A stretch of 64,000 bases of DNA. It comes from Lunularia cruciata. Its lineage: Eukaryota; Streptophyta; Marchantiopsida; Lunulariales; Lunulariaceae. Below are positions 22,875 to 33,387 of this stretch, piece by piece. Each line of letters starts with the position of its first letter. Within the stretch, counting starts at the first letter, position 1. Made by a program: the position numbers and the translations under genes. The notes under the pieces are model-generated. The model searched no databases. It worked only from the letters and a program-made list of their open reading frames with translations, and was not told the origin of the DNA. The DNA lies in the NCBI GenBank assembly GCA_948567375.1, contig OX419760.1:59330911-59394910 (forward strand), in the 5' to 3' direction.

Positions 22875-23619
22875 AGATCTATAATACAAAGAACTAGCCA
22901 TATGATCTAGATGTGAAATTTGATTTGGTAACATCTAGAATGATGTTATATATGATGGTCAAAATAGATTAGATAGTAAATATCACCAAAAGAGTACTTT
23001 TACTAATAGGGCAAAAACCAAAATAGACTTGAAAACCTTAGAACCAATAGCTTGACATATGATTTAAAGGTGAGAATTGGTTTGTTAATATCTGGAAGGA
23101 TGTTACACATGATAGACTAAATAGATAAAAAAAGAGGTATCACCAAAAGGAGACTTCTACTAATAGAGTAGGAACCAAAATATGCCTTAAATTTTTTAAG
23201 ATAATTTTGGAGGCCTAAATGGATGAATTAGGCCTCAAAAATGTGCAGATCCCTACTCCCAATAGAGTAATGGTTGGCCTTCCATCTTCCTTGGTTTGTC
23301 TCATCAAGAGCTTTCCAATGGTACCTCACCCATGTGATTATGATATTCCTATTAGAAGATTCCCTAAAAGATTCCCTCTAATCAAAGCTTGTTTGACCAA
23401 CTAGATAGGATGAGGACTGACATGTCACCCATCCAAGTAAGTAATCCAAGGGTGGAGCTTGCTGACATTCACCTATCTATGTGCCTAATCTTATGGTGGA
23501 GTCTCCTTGGAGGAGATCTTCTTTGTCTATCTAATAAAGAGAAGGTACTCCTTTGGGGCATCAGAGGATTGAGTGTGAAATTTGTGTTTTCTCTCTTCTC
23601 TTGCCCTCGGAGTATTACA
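22875..23619 (+). repeat. chromovirus I 3' LTR
   Basis: It matches the 5' LTR at both ends, from the 'ctataatac' block through 'tatgccttaa', and again from 'gatcttctttgtctat' to GTATTACA. It is 745 bp because of a middle segment (about 23,190-23,516) that the 5' LTR lacks. The TATA-like box has decayed (tatctaataaag). Confidence 0.85.
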
Positions 23620-25780
23620 TGTACATTCTCTTCCTTCTTAATCTTGATGATGAATGTGGGATCTTCTTGCTCAAGTTTCTCTATTGTGTTATGAGGATTT
23701 TGGTCTTGGATGCTCCCTTGTCTTGAAGACCACCTTTTGGTTGAAGTTCTCTCTTTGGTTGAAGTTCACCTTTGACTTGAAGTTCTCCCTTGGCCTAGTA
23801 GGAGCCCATGTCTTTTGCTACTTCTTTCACATCAAGTACGTCATCCTCCCATAGTGCTCCTTTTTCCTGTAGCTTTGCCTCTCCTATGAGTGAAACAAGG
23901 GAAATCTTGCTATCCTTGGGCTCTTGGCTACATTGCTTGTGGGGTTTGAAGACCCAAATTTGCCACCAAAACTCCTAAGGCAAGTGTGCTTTCTTTTTTT
24001 GGAAGATTGTTCTTCATCCTTGAAGGAGTTTGGACCAAGGTCAATTATACTTTTCCACTCTGGTCCTTGGCTGCCTCCTTGTCCAAGGAAATCACAATTC
24101 AAGCAAACAATAGTTTGTTGGTGGTAGGTATTTGTTCTAGTTGTGGTCCAGCTCTATCTTTATCCTCTACTTATTTCTCCATGAAGGTCCTCCTTGTCCT
24201 TTTTGTGGCCATTATCTTTGGCCTAGAAGGTGTTATAGGTCTCTTCCTTTATCTGACCATGGGTTTTGCTACTAATTCCTTCTACATCTACCTCTCAAAG
24301 CCCAACATTTTGTAGGCTTCCTTCACTATGGCATATTTTCTTGTGTGTTCCACATCCACCTCTACATACTTAATCACAATTTTGGCTTGTTTGCAAGGCT
24401 TCTCAAAATGTCTTGTGTGGAAGAAGTGATCAAGATTCTTCTCCTTCTTGGCTTAGATTAACAAATCCATCTCCAAGTAGAAATGAACAATAAATGGGGA
24501 TACCAAAGTCATCCCACCTTCTTCATTCTTGATCCTACCAAGAGTCTTCTGGTAGTATCTTTGATTTCAAGGACAGACCAACCTTTTTTTTCTTTTCATC
24601 CTTGAATATGGCCTTGAATTTGGCTTCTAGAGTAAGATTAGGGCAAGTCCAAGTACTATCTAGGGTTATGGCATTTGGGGGAGAATTTTGAAGTTCCAAC
24701 ACTGCCCACTAATGTTCCTCTATGCTAGCAAAGATTTTCACTCTCATGTTCTCTATCCTTGGATTATGATTATCCCTTATTTCATGCAACATTGCATGGT
24801 CACTTCACTCTCAATTCCACAACAAAAATTCCAACTTCTTGTTATGGACCAACTCTTGTCTACAATGTAATGCTCACTTAACCAATCTTGGGGAGTTTGG
24901 TTATGAACTTGAGCACTCTTCTAATCTTCTTAGGCACTCAAGGAGTTGCTACATCTTTTATCTCATTCTTCTCATTCTTCCTAATACTTCTTCCACCTCT
25001 TAATCCTCCTTACACAATTGCACACGCTTCCAATTTGTATTCCTAAGTTTTGGAATTTCTAGCCAAGAGTGAGGAAATCCTTATTGGTCTCATGCTAGTT
25101 AACTCAAAAAGTGGAAACAATCTAAGCCCAAAGTGGGTATTTAAGGTGATGATCCAATTATTACAAATTGTTGGTAGGTTTGCCTTTTGGTGAGTAGTCT
25201 CTCCTTGCACACATGAGTGGTTAGTATGACTAAACAATCATTAATTGTATTCTTAATCTATTGGCACCACATTTAGACTTTCATGCCAAGGGGATTCTAA
25301 ACCAAAGGTTATCCCAAGGTGAAGGTCTATTTTAGGACAAAGGTCACCCAAGCCAAAGGGTTTCCTTGCCTAAGGTTTCCTTGATCAAAGGCCTCATTTG
25401 TAGAAGAGCCAATTCCTAGGCTCTTCATTCAAATCCACTACTATTAGTCTTTCTATGGTGCATTCCTTTTGCATCATCTTTTTGCTTAAGGGTGCAATTT
25501 CCCTTGGGGTGGAAGGCAAACAAGAATAAGCCTCCCTTCTTCCACACTAACTAGCTTTTCTTTATCACCTTGAGTAAACTAAGTAATTTCAAAGAAAATA
25601 TGCACTTTGGAAAGAGGTAAGGCATCACAATTTTCCTCTTTAGTGATCAAATTGGTCATCAATTTGTGGACTGCAATATCCTCTTCAAATATTGTACTTT
25701 GACTTTAATTCCTCATGTACAAAGAACCCTATAATTTTATCACTTGATTCCTCTCAAGTGGGAAAGGTGTACTATGAATT
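23620..25780. repeat. long dispersed repeat, copy 2
   Basis: Same orientation and order as 7.44-10.3 kb, without the solo LTR. Near 23,735-23,795 a roughly 20-bp unit around ttggttgaagttct is repeated three times. Minus-strand frames around 24,300-24,480 recall the KYVEVD-containing peptide of copy 1. Stops are abundant and no functional gene is seen. Confidence 0.5.
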
Positions 25781-27274
25781 CTTTATTGACTAATGTTCTA
25801 AGTTAGATTTTAGAATTATACATGTACATAAGCTTTAAAGAATCCATGCAAATAGACTCAAGAAATCTCATGCTAAGAGTTCACAATCTCCAAACATTTA
25901 CATGACACATTTTTGTCAAATCTTGTTGAAAATGTTAAAAAAAATATTTGAGATAGTAAATCAAAGAAGGCTCATTGTCTTTTCACATAATTCCTAAAAT
26001 GAAAATTTTATTGATAGCAACCTTGTAGTTTTATTTGCCTTCCTCTCTTTGTAAACTATATCAAATTTCCTTGGATATTCAATTGCATGTAATATTTCTC
26101 CTATGCTCCTTATTTATTCCTCAATTCCAACCTTAAGAATGGTAACTCTTTGCCAAATTAATATTCATCCCTTTTCCTTCTTCATCTTTAGTTCATGTTG
26201 GAAATTAGTGATATCTAAAAACTTAACTTAACTATTAATGTCTACACTATCATTTTCTACAATTAAACTTTCTCAATTCCAAAAGCCAAACTGCATTGTA
26301 CAAGACCTAGTACCAGAACCACAAAATAGATGTAAGTCAACATTAGAGCTGACTCCTCCAATTGTATACAAGTATCATTATAGAGAGCAAATTTCTCCTT
26401 TATTGTGAAGATTGACATCAAAAACATCTAGCAACCCTAAAACTTCCATGTCATTTAGATCATATGGCATCCTTATTACTTGATAACCAATCATCCTATC
26501 TAGAGATTCCATTTTAGTGATTTTGATTACCAACATTTGATTTGTTGCAATGTGCTAATATGGTTGGAATGGATGATTCTTGTATAACTTTAAAATAAGG
26601 GACTTGTTATTTCCACCATGGTTTTTACTTTTTCAACCACAACTAATCTAAGACAAGGGCTAGTTTATTTACACCCAAAGTATAGCTATGTACTAGGCAC
26701 ACCCTAAGCACAATTAAAAAATCCCAAAATAAGAAATCCTCCAACTCCATAGAAACTACAAGAGCATCCTTTGATCTCACCATGCCAAGGAGGGTGAGAG
26801 CAATTGGCTAGTCTTGCCCAAACAACTCTCTAAATGTAAGCTGAAAGTTTTAATATAGAGCATGAACACCTATCAAATTTGGATTAGCAATGTTTTACAT
26901 ATTATACATAAAATAGTCCATAGCTTCATGGCCTAGATGATATTTTAGTAAAGAACTACTTCTACCTTCAACTCAAAGTTTTGTTAGGATTTATCTCAAG
27001 TAAGATTTTGAACCAACAAATAACTAAGTCAATCCAATTTGATTTTTGGCTATATGAGAAGTAGGTGATTAGAGATGGTACCATAGTACCCAAAAATAGC
27101 AAATTGCACAAATTTTCCATGTATTTGGGCATTCATCCTACAAATTGAGAATATGGGTCTCAAAATTTGAATGCAGAACTCAGAATTTTAATGTGAATGA
27201 TCTTCATAAAATTCAAAAAATTTATGAGTTTGAAATAAGACAAAACAAGGAATGGAATAGAGTTTTTAAAAGAC
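25781..27274. other. unassigned AT-rich spacer
   Basis: I see no gene, RNA or clear repeat. A short open frame at 27,145-27,333 runs into the adjacent LTR and is not a gene. Confidence 0.4.
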
Positions 27275-27728
27275 CAAAACTAAGGAGAGAAATAAGAGAA
27301 TTGAATATCACATTAGGACACTTGAGTGTGTGAGAAACTCTGAATGCCTAGCATAAACTTTGGCTTTGGTATTTATAGGGAGCATACAAGGCTCTTGAGA
27401 AGCTTCTCAAGAAGCTTCTTTGAGCCATTTCTTGGAATGCAAGCCAAGTTAACCAAGAAGCTTCTTTCTAGAAGTCGCCTACCCAACATGCAAGCTAAGC
27501 TAGTTGGGAACTTTTAGAAGCTATCTACTTGGGGTGCAAGCTAAGCTAACTGAGAAGCTTCCCAAGAAGTTTCCTCCTAGAAGTTACTACTTGGCATGCA
27601 TATTATCCAATACTTGGGAGGGTACCAAGTAGCTTATTAGATGCTTCTAGAATATTCTAGGCTAATTTGGCAAATTTGCTACTTTGTTAGCCTTGACGAA
27701 CCTCATTGCTAAACTCCATATTGTTACA
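27275..27728 (-). repeat. chromovirus II 3' LTR
   Basis: Read on the minus strand it starts TGTAACAATATGG and ends at a decayed ...CTTTTAAA. It keeps a perfect three-unit heat-shock element cTTCt-aGAAt-aTTCt at 27,644-27,658 and several GAAGCTTC copies near 27,400-27,420. Confidence 0.88.
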
Positions 27729-27740
27729 TATTCCCCCTTT
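27729..27740 (-). other. chromovirus II polypurine tract
   Basis: On the minus strand AAAGGGGGAATA abuts the TG of the 3' LTR. Confidence 0.8.
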
Positions 27741-27773
27741 GCTAGTTGGTGATGTCTTTATTGCCATGGAAGC

Positions 27774-27929
27774 TTCAAACTCTTGGATGGCAATTTGTGC
27801 ATTTTGCAAATGAGAAAGAGACTTCCAAGTGGCATCATGAAGGAGACACCCTTTCCAAAGGACTTTGTAATTTGTTTGTTGGTGACGGCCTTGTTGAATG
27901 TGGAAATATGCAAGGATCCAATTAACTTC
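27774..27929 (-). pseudogene. chromovirus II chromodomain
   Basis: Part of a 129-codon open frame (27,687-28,076). It reads YEVNWILAYFH..., then YKVLWKGCLLHDATWKSL, then LQNAQIAIQEFE, matching the chromodomain order Y-x-V-x-W-K-G, x-x-A-T-W and x-x-L. The W-K-G and A-T-W aromatic positions are intact, in contrast to element I. Upstream in the same frame are the HISKLKPF and proline-rich residues typical of the integrase tail. Confidence 0.85.
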
Positions 27930-28179
27930 ATACTCTTCATGATCATTGATAGAGATAGGATGAGGAGGAGGTTGGACACAAGAGGAAAAAGAAGATGGAT
28001 TAGGAACAAAAGGTTTCAACTTGGAAATATGAACGACAAGGTGGATGTGCATTTGTTGGCAAGGCACAATAAGCAATAGGAGAAATGATTTGGGTGAAAA
28101 TAAAGTGTCCTATCCAATTAAGAGAAATTTTATGGATTTGGGTATCAAGTGGGAGGGGTATGTTACTGGAGGAGAGCAT

Positions 28180-29500
28180 GACTTTATCACTAACTTGAAA
28201 AGTGAGATCATGATGATGGTGGCCTACATATTGTTTCTAAAAATTTTGAGCAACAAGGAGATGAGATTTGGCTTGTTGGAGAGATTGGGATATGGTGGTC
28301 AAAAAGGTGGAAATATGAGGGACATGAGATGGAGAAGGAGCAAGAAAAGATTTTGGAACAAATGGATCTTGTCCAAAATTGAGGAAGAAAGGAGAGAATC
28401 CGGTGCTTGCCTATTTGGAATTATTGTATACAAACTCTATAATGGCAAGACATTCATCCCAATAAGTATGGTGAACGTTGACAAAGGTACAAAATATATG
28501 TTCCAAGGTGCAATTTGCATGTTCAATTTATCCATCAATTTGAAGATGATAGGCCATGGACAAAGCAAGCTTGGTGCCAAGTATTTGAAATAGTGCTTGC
28601 CAAAATTTTCTAATAAATCAAGGATCACCATTGGAGATGAGTACACAAGGCATCTATAAAAGACCATGACCAAGGAGAGAAATAGGAGAATGGAAGTTCA
28701 CATTGGGATGTTGGAATGAAGGAAAACTCCGAATGCTTAGCATGAGCTTTTGCTTTGGTATTTATAGGTAGTATATAAGGCCCTTGAGAAGCTTCTCAAG
28801 AAGCTTCCTTGAGCTACTTTCTTAAAGTGCAAGCTAAGCTAACCAAGAAGCTTCTCAAGAAGTTTCCCTCTAGAAGCTACCTACTTGGCATGCAAGCTAA
28901 GCTAGTTAAAAGCTTCTAGAAGCTACTTACTTGAGGTGCAAACTAAGCTAGCCAGGAAGCTTCCCAAGAAGCTCTCTAGATACTTCCAGAATATTCTAGG
29001 CTAATTTGTCTTCTTTGTTGCTTCATTAGCCCTATTAACTTCATCGCTAAACTCCATATTGTTATAACATTCCATGATGCTTGAAGAAAATGTTGAAGTA
29101 AATTTGCACCAATGTTGGAGCATCCATGGTATCAAAGGTTGGTGCCAAATAGATTTGCTTCCTAAGCTTATCCACAAACACCACTATCATTGTGTGATCT
29201 TGCTTTTGTCTTGGGCAAGGATATAATGAGATCCAAGCTCATGTGTTCTTATTGAGCAGATAGAATGGGGAGTGGTTCAAGGAGTCCACTTTGTTTTTGG
29301 GTGTTGGTATTGTTACATTGGCAGCTCTCACACAATTGGACAAACCCTTGAACATCTTATTCTATGTTGGGCCACCACCATTGGTGTTGAAGGGTACCTA
29401 AGGTCTTGTCCACACCCATATGACCCGCAATTGGTAAGTCATGGGCTTCTTGGAGGTGCACAAGCCAGAGATCCAGTTGGTTGGAACATTTATTCAATCC
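28180..29500 (-). pseudogene. chromovirus II integrase, interrupted
   Basis: On the minus strand the zinc-binding part (about 29,475-29,310) retains HDLPIAGHMGVDKT and a C-E-S-C pair, so its HHCC set is complete apart from one stop nearby. The core begins with VVFVDKLRKQIYLAPTFDT (about 29,200). It is interrupted after FFKHHGM by an LTR (28,655-29,067), then resumes with VLISNGDP-stop-FIRKFWQALFQ and a YHLQIDG block. The second catalytic aspartate region (here S-N-G-D-P) and the stops show that it is dead. Confidence 0.82.
28655..29067 (-). mobile_element. nested solo LTR (chromovirus II family) in integrase
   Basis: About 413 bp, the same length and sequence family as the solo LTR at 9.49-9.90 kb, in minus orientation. 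Its ends (TTATAACAATATGG and CTTTTATA on the minus strand) are each slightly decayed. Flanking bases AATG and GATG are compatible with a 4-5 bp target duplication with one mutation. It holds a perfect three-unit heat-shock element cTTCc-aGAAt-aTTCt at 28,983-28,997. Confidence 0.85.
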
Positions 29501-30268
29501 TCATGGAATAGAAGACCTTCCTTGAAGGAGAAGGTGTTGTACTCCTTGCCGTAGGTTGCAAGATGACCTTGTACCATCTAAAAGAAGGGATCTTGTTGTA
29601 GAGTTGTCCTAAACTTGATTTGGACCTTGGAGTTGATTGACATTATCGTAATTGCCATCATGATGTGAGGAAGAGATTTTGAATTAGATCATTGTGATAG
29701 GGTATCAAGGACAACATAGAACCAACTAGGTTTGTACTCAAGTTTGATGTTAAAAAATTGAAGTTGCTCCTCCCATCAATGATGTCAACTCTTCATGTGT
29801 TCTAAATGTAATGTCTACAACAAGGGTTTATGATTGGTTTGCATGATCACTTGTTTTCCTAAGAAATAATGCCTCCATACCTTGGTAGCATATACCATTG
29901 CTAGTTGTTCTTGATCTCATGTAGAGTAATTCCTTTTTGTATTATTGTTTTATTGGCAAGACACAAAGGTAATGAGATGTAACCCATTTGGGAATTCTTG
30001 CTGCAACATAGCTCCAATGGCAAAGTTAGAAGCATTGAAGTCAACATTGGTAGTTGAGGATCATATGGTTGAAGAATGGGTCTTGAAGACACCATATGTT
30101 TCAACTTCTTGAATGCTTCTTCATGCTTGGTGATCCATTAAAAACTTGAGTTTTTCTCCCAAAGGTTGGTCAATGGTGCTACTACATGCGCATAATAGTG
30201 GATGAACTGCCGGTAAAACTTGCCAATCCATTAAATGCTTGCACCTCTATGGCATCCTTTGGAGTAGG
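29501..30268 (-). pseudogene. chromovirus II RNase H / linker region
   Basis: By position between RT and integrase this should be RNase H plus linker. I could not pick out its catalytic residues with confidence; frames are heavily broken. Confidence 0.45.
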
Positions 30269-31020
30269 CTAATCAATAACAACCTTGATTTTCTCCTCTT
30301 CCATCTTGATCCCTTTTGATGAGATCTTGTGGCCTAAGAAGGTAACTTCCTTCTGCCAAAAGGTACACTTTGACTTCTTACAATAGAACTTCCATTGATG
30401 TAGTTTCCTTAGGACTTCTTGCATATGATTTGCATGTTCTGCCCCCATCTTGCTATAGATTAAAATGTCATCCAAGAATGTTACCATGTACCAATCCAAT
30501 AGTCCACCCAACACTTGATGCATCTGATCCATGAAGATTGTTGGAACATTAGTGAGCACAAAAGGTAGAACTCTCCATTCAAAATGCCCATATCTTGTGT
30601 GAAAGGTAGTCTTTTGCACATCTTCCCTATCAATGTGGATTTTCCAATAGCTGTTGCAAAGATCCAACTTGGAGAAATATTATGCTCCACTCAATTGATC
30701 AAGCAAGTCATCAATTCAAAGCAAGGAATATGCATTCTTCATTGTTTATTTATTGAGCCCATGGTAATCAATATAGAAATGAAGTCTTCCGTCCTTCTTT
30801 GGAATGAATAGTATTGGTGCTCCCCAAGGAGATGTTATATGTTGTATGAAATCCTTCTCCAACAACTTCATAAATGTTGTTTGCAACTCCTCCAACTCCT
30901 TTGGTGAGAGCCAATAGATTGGTCTACTCATTGGAGTACTACTTAACAATAACTCAATCAAAGGGCATACCATGATTGAAGGATAATCCATTTGGTAGAT
31001 CATCCAAAAACACATCTTAA
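30269..31020 (-). pseudogene. chromovirus II reverse transcriptase
   Basis: Two long minus frames cover it. The first (31,015-30,746) carries [36 protein letters not shown] and [12 protein letters not shown]. The second (30,667-30,269) has MDLCNSYWKIHI, RYGHFEWRVLPFVLTNVPTIF and the catalytic FLDD at 30,467-30,478, followed by YSK and FLGHKISSKGI. The polymerase box is intact, but a frame break between the two halves and small substitutions (LPFVL for MPFGL) show decay. Confidence 0.88.
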
Positions 31021-31034
31021 AACTTTTGAACTAT

Positions 31035-31385
31035 TTAATCAACCATTCCTTGATGAGGCTCTTGACCTTTCTCAAATTCTCCTTGTGCAATCGGCTTGAT
31101 CCACACTGTGAAAATAAACTTATCTTCCTCCAAAGCTTGCTCTATAGTTGCTTCACAAACAAATTTCACATCTAGGGACTTGTCTTCCTCCAAAGCTTGC
31201 TCTATGGTTGCTTTCCTAACAAACTTCTCATCTTGGGACTTATTTTCCTTCAAAGCTTGCTCTATGGTTATTTTCTTGACAAACTTCTCATCTTGGGACT
31301 TATCTTCCTTCAAAACTTGCTCTATGTATACTTTCTTGACAAACTTCCTATCTTGGAGCTGATTATTCTTAGGTGTTTTACTCAA
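31035..31385 (-). pseudogene. chromovirus II protease-RT linker with 20-residue repeats
   Basis: A 116-codon minus frame contains four consecutive 60-bp units (plus coordinates 31,121-31,180, 31,181-31,240, 31,241-31,300, 31,301-31,360). Each encodes a 20-residue repeat of the form EDKSQDEKFVKK-x-TIEQAL. The period is exactly 60 bp and the frame stays open through all units. It lies where chromoviruses have the variable linker between protease and RT. The peptide is charged and probably helical. Function unknown. Confidence 0.75.
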
Positions 31386-31419
31386 AGGTGTTAGACAACC
31401 TAATCAAAAATTCTCACCT

Positions 31420-31745
31420 TGGTGTTGTACTTGGATTTATCATTGGGTCCAATCAAATTGAACTTTGTGACATTCAAGCCAAGGAAAACCCAAAATAATA
31501 TCATAGTGTAGAGGTGCTACCACAAACCTCATACACTCCAGATACTCTTTCCCAATCTTGAATGTAATAGGATGTGAGGTACTAAATGCAAATCCCTTCT
31601 ACCATCCACCATCATCAATTTGCTTCTAATTATTGGCTTGATAGGAATATACAATTCCTTTGCTAATTACATGGACATGCAATTATTTTAACTTCCAAAA
31701 TCAACCAAAATCTTACAACTATGATCAGATATAATGCCTTGCAAG
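31420..31745 (-). pseudogene. chromovirus II aspartic protease
   Basis: On the minus strand the frame gives CKILVDFGS (family consensus I-L-V-D-S-G-S/A; the serine or threonine is phenylalanine), then YIPIKPIIRSKLMMVDG and the closing YDIILGFPWLECHKVQFDW block. A stop follows the active site. Inactive. Confidence 0.75.
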
Positions 31746-31859
31746 TGAAGCAAACTTGCATAGCCCCAGCCTTCAATCCCATTAGAACTAATTAAGTTCC
31801 CAATAGGCGGCTTGAAATCTCATATTGTAATTCCTTGTTTCCTTGATCATTCTACTCTA

Positions 31860-32870
31860 CAAACTCCATCTAGATGACTTGTCAAGGTCACTTATCTTTA
31901 AGTAAACATTCAACAATATGATGTCCAATTTGGTGACAATAGAAAAAACCACCATTTTGTCAAAAAATTTCTATATCTATGGTGCCAAGTGGTCTTTGTT
32001 GAATGGCATCAATCTCCATTGGTGCCGGTTCTTCCACCCATATGTAGTGTATTGGTAGGTTTGGTAGAGGTCAAGGTCAAGGTCAAGGTCAAGACCAAGT
32101 TGTTGCAACCAAGCAGTCAAAATGTTTGGCCAACCGCATAGCTTCCTCCAAGTGTTGTGGCTCTTGCACATGTACCTCTAATTTGGTCATGACTTAGAAT
32201 AAACTTTTAGTATATTTGGAATTTGCATGATGGTGTTCTAGAATTGCATGATGTAACTTCTTATAGAGCCAATCTGCTTCAACTCTACCAACCTATCTTG
32301 TGTAGCTTGTGTGGCATTTATAGTTAAGAATTGACCAATTATTACACTCTTGAATTCTGCTCAAGTCAATATTAGTGCAACAAATTGCAATTTAGCTTAC
32401 TCCACTCGGAATTTCTACCAAAGCTTTGCTACCCCCATCCAATTGGTTGGAAGCCAAGATAATCTATTTCCATTCATCTTGAAGATTGGTAGCTTCAAAA
32501 TAACATTCATAGTCAAACATAAAATTCTCCACTACACCTAGAAGATTCTTGCTTTCAAATACCTTAGGTTTTGGAAATCAGATTTGGTCTTCTCCTTCTT
32601 GAACTGGTGCTCTTTCTATGTGCTCTTATCATTGATGGTCTCTTTCATCCAATAATTGAGTAAGGTGCTCAATTTGTTGCTACATAGCAATGATAACCTT
32701 AGGCATTGCTACCAAGGGTTCCACGGACAAGGAGATTGCATTCAAAAGATTTTGCCCAAAGCGTGAGGTGATGAACTATATGAAATGATGCTCGGGTAAT
32801 ACTCGGACACAAAAATCCCAATGGTTTGGCATAAATGGATTTGGTGGTCCATAAATTCTATCCATCCAAT
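31860..32870 (-). pseudogene. chromovirus II gag
   Basis: Located between the primer site and protease. The zinc knuckle near 31,906-31,947 on the minus strand reads F-x2-C-HQIG-H-HIVE-C: the first cysteine of C-x2-C-x4-H-x4-C is phenylalanine, the rest is intact. Upstream, a hexamer microsatellite (ggtcaa repeated, 32,068-32,095) encodes LDLDLD. The capsid part is broken by stops. Confidence 0.65.
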
Positions 32871-32874
32871 TCTT

Positions 32875-32886
32875 GCTCTGTTACCA
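32875..32886 (-). other. chromovirus II primer-binding site
   Basis: Minus-strand TGGTAACAGAGC follows the 5' LTR after one base. It differs by one base from the initiator-tRNA-Met site used by element I. Confidence 0.82.
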
Positions 32887-32887
32887 A

Positions 32888-33387
32888 TGTAAAAGACCAA
32901 GACCAATGAGATAAATAAGAGAATGGAAGATCATATTGGGACAAGGAGAGAAATAAGAGAATGGAAGATCACATTCGGACACTTGAGTGTGTGGGAAACT
33001 TTGAATGCCTAACATGAGCTTTGGCTTTGGTATTTATAGGGAGCATACAAGGCTCTCAAGAAGCTTCCTTGAAACACTTTCTTGGAGTGCAAGCCAAGTT
33101 AACCAAGAAGCTTCTTTCTAGAAGTTGCTTACTTGGCATGCAAGGTAAGCTAGTTGAAGCTTCTAAAAGCTTCTAGAAGCTATCTACTTGGGGTGCAAGC
33201 TAAGCTAATTGAGAAGCTTTGCAAGAAGTTTTCTCCTAGAAGCTACTACTTGGCATGCATTTTACATAATACTTGGGAAGGTACGAAGTAGCTTCCTAGA
33301 TACTTCTAGAATAGTCAAGGCTAATTTGGCCCATTTGCTCCTTTGTTAGCCTTGACTAACTTCATTGCTAAACTCCATATTATTACA
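32888..33387 (-). repeat. chromovirus II 5' LTR
   Basis: 500 bp on the minus strand, TGTAATAATATGG...CTTTTACA. It is longer than its relatives because of a roughly 51-bp tandem duplication near 32,905-32,990. TATA box at 33,031-33,040. An in-register heat-shock array tGAAg-cTTCt-aAAAg-cTTCt-aGAAg (33,155-33,179) has one G-to-A lesion, and the distal element at 33,303-33,317 keeps two of three units. Confidence 0.9.

Larger units (their letters stand above)
16495..23619 (+). mobile_element. Ty3/gypsy chromovirus I, degenerate, with nested insertion
   Basis: A plus-strand LTR retrotransposon about 7.1 kb long. It has a 442-bp 5' LTR, a TGGTATCAGAGC primer site, gag with a decayed zinc knuckle, a DPGAT protease, RT, RNase H, integrase, a C-terminal chromodomain, a purine tract and a 745-bp 3' LTR. 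Integrase after RNase H and the chromodomain place it in the chromovirus branch of Ty3/gypsy. Every domain carries stops or frameshifts. A 692-bp LTR-like insertion sits in the integrase. I found no target duplication around the outer LTRs (ttaaa versus tgtac), so the ends are old or rearranged. It cannot move on its own. Confidence 0.88.
27275..33387 (-). mobile_element. Ty3/gypsy chromovirus II, degenerate, heat-shock-element LTRs
   Basis: A minus-strand element of about 6.1 kb. It has a 500-bp 5' LTR, primer site TGGTAACAGAGC, gag with zinc knuckle, protease, RT with an intact FLDD box, integrase with intact HHCC residues, chromodomain, purine tract AAAGGGGGAATA and a 454-bp 3' LTR. Flanks are GAGTT (27,270-27,274) and TAGTT (33,388-33,392), a 5-bp target duplication with one change. 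A solo LTR of the same family is nested in the integrase. It carries fewer lesions than chromovirus I but still has many stops. The same LTR family gave the solo LTR at 9.5 kb. Confidence 0.9.

Noticed and set aside
28045-28593. 182-codon plus-strand open frame (the longest single-exon frame outside the MFS gene)
   Set aside because: It lies antisense to the chromovirus II integrase; the minus strand gives the recognisable integrase and chromodomain residues.
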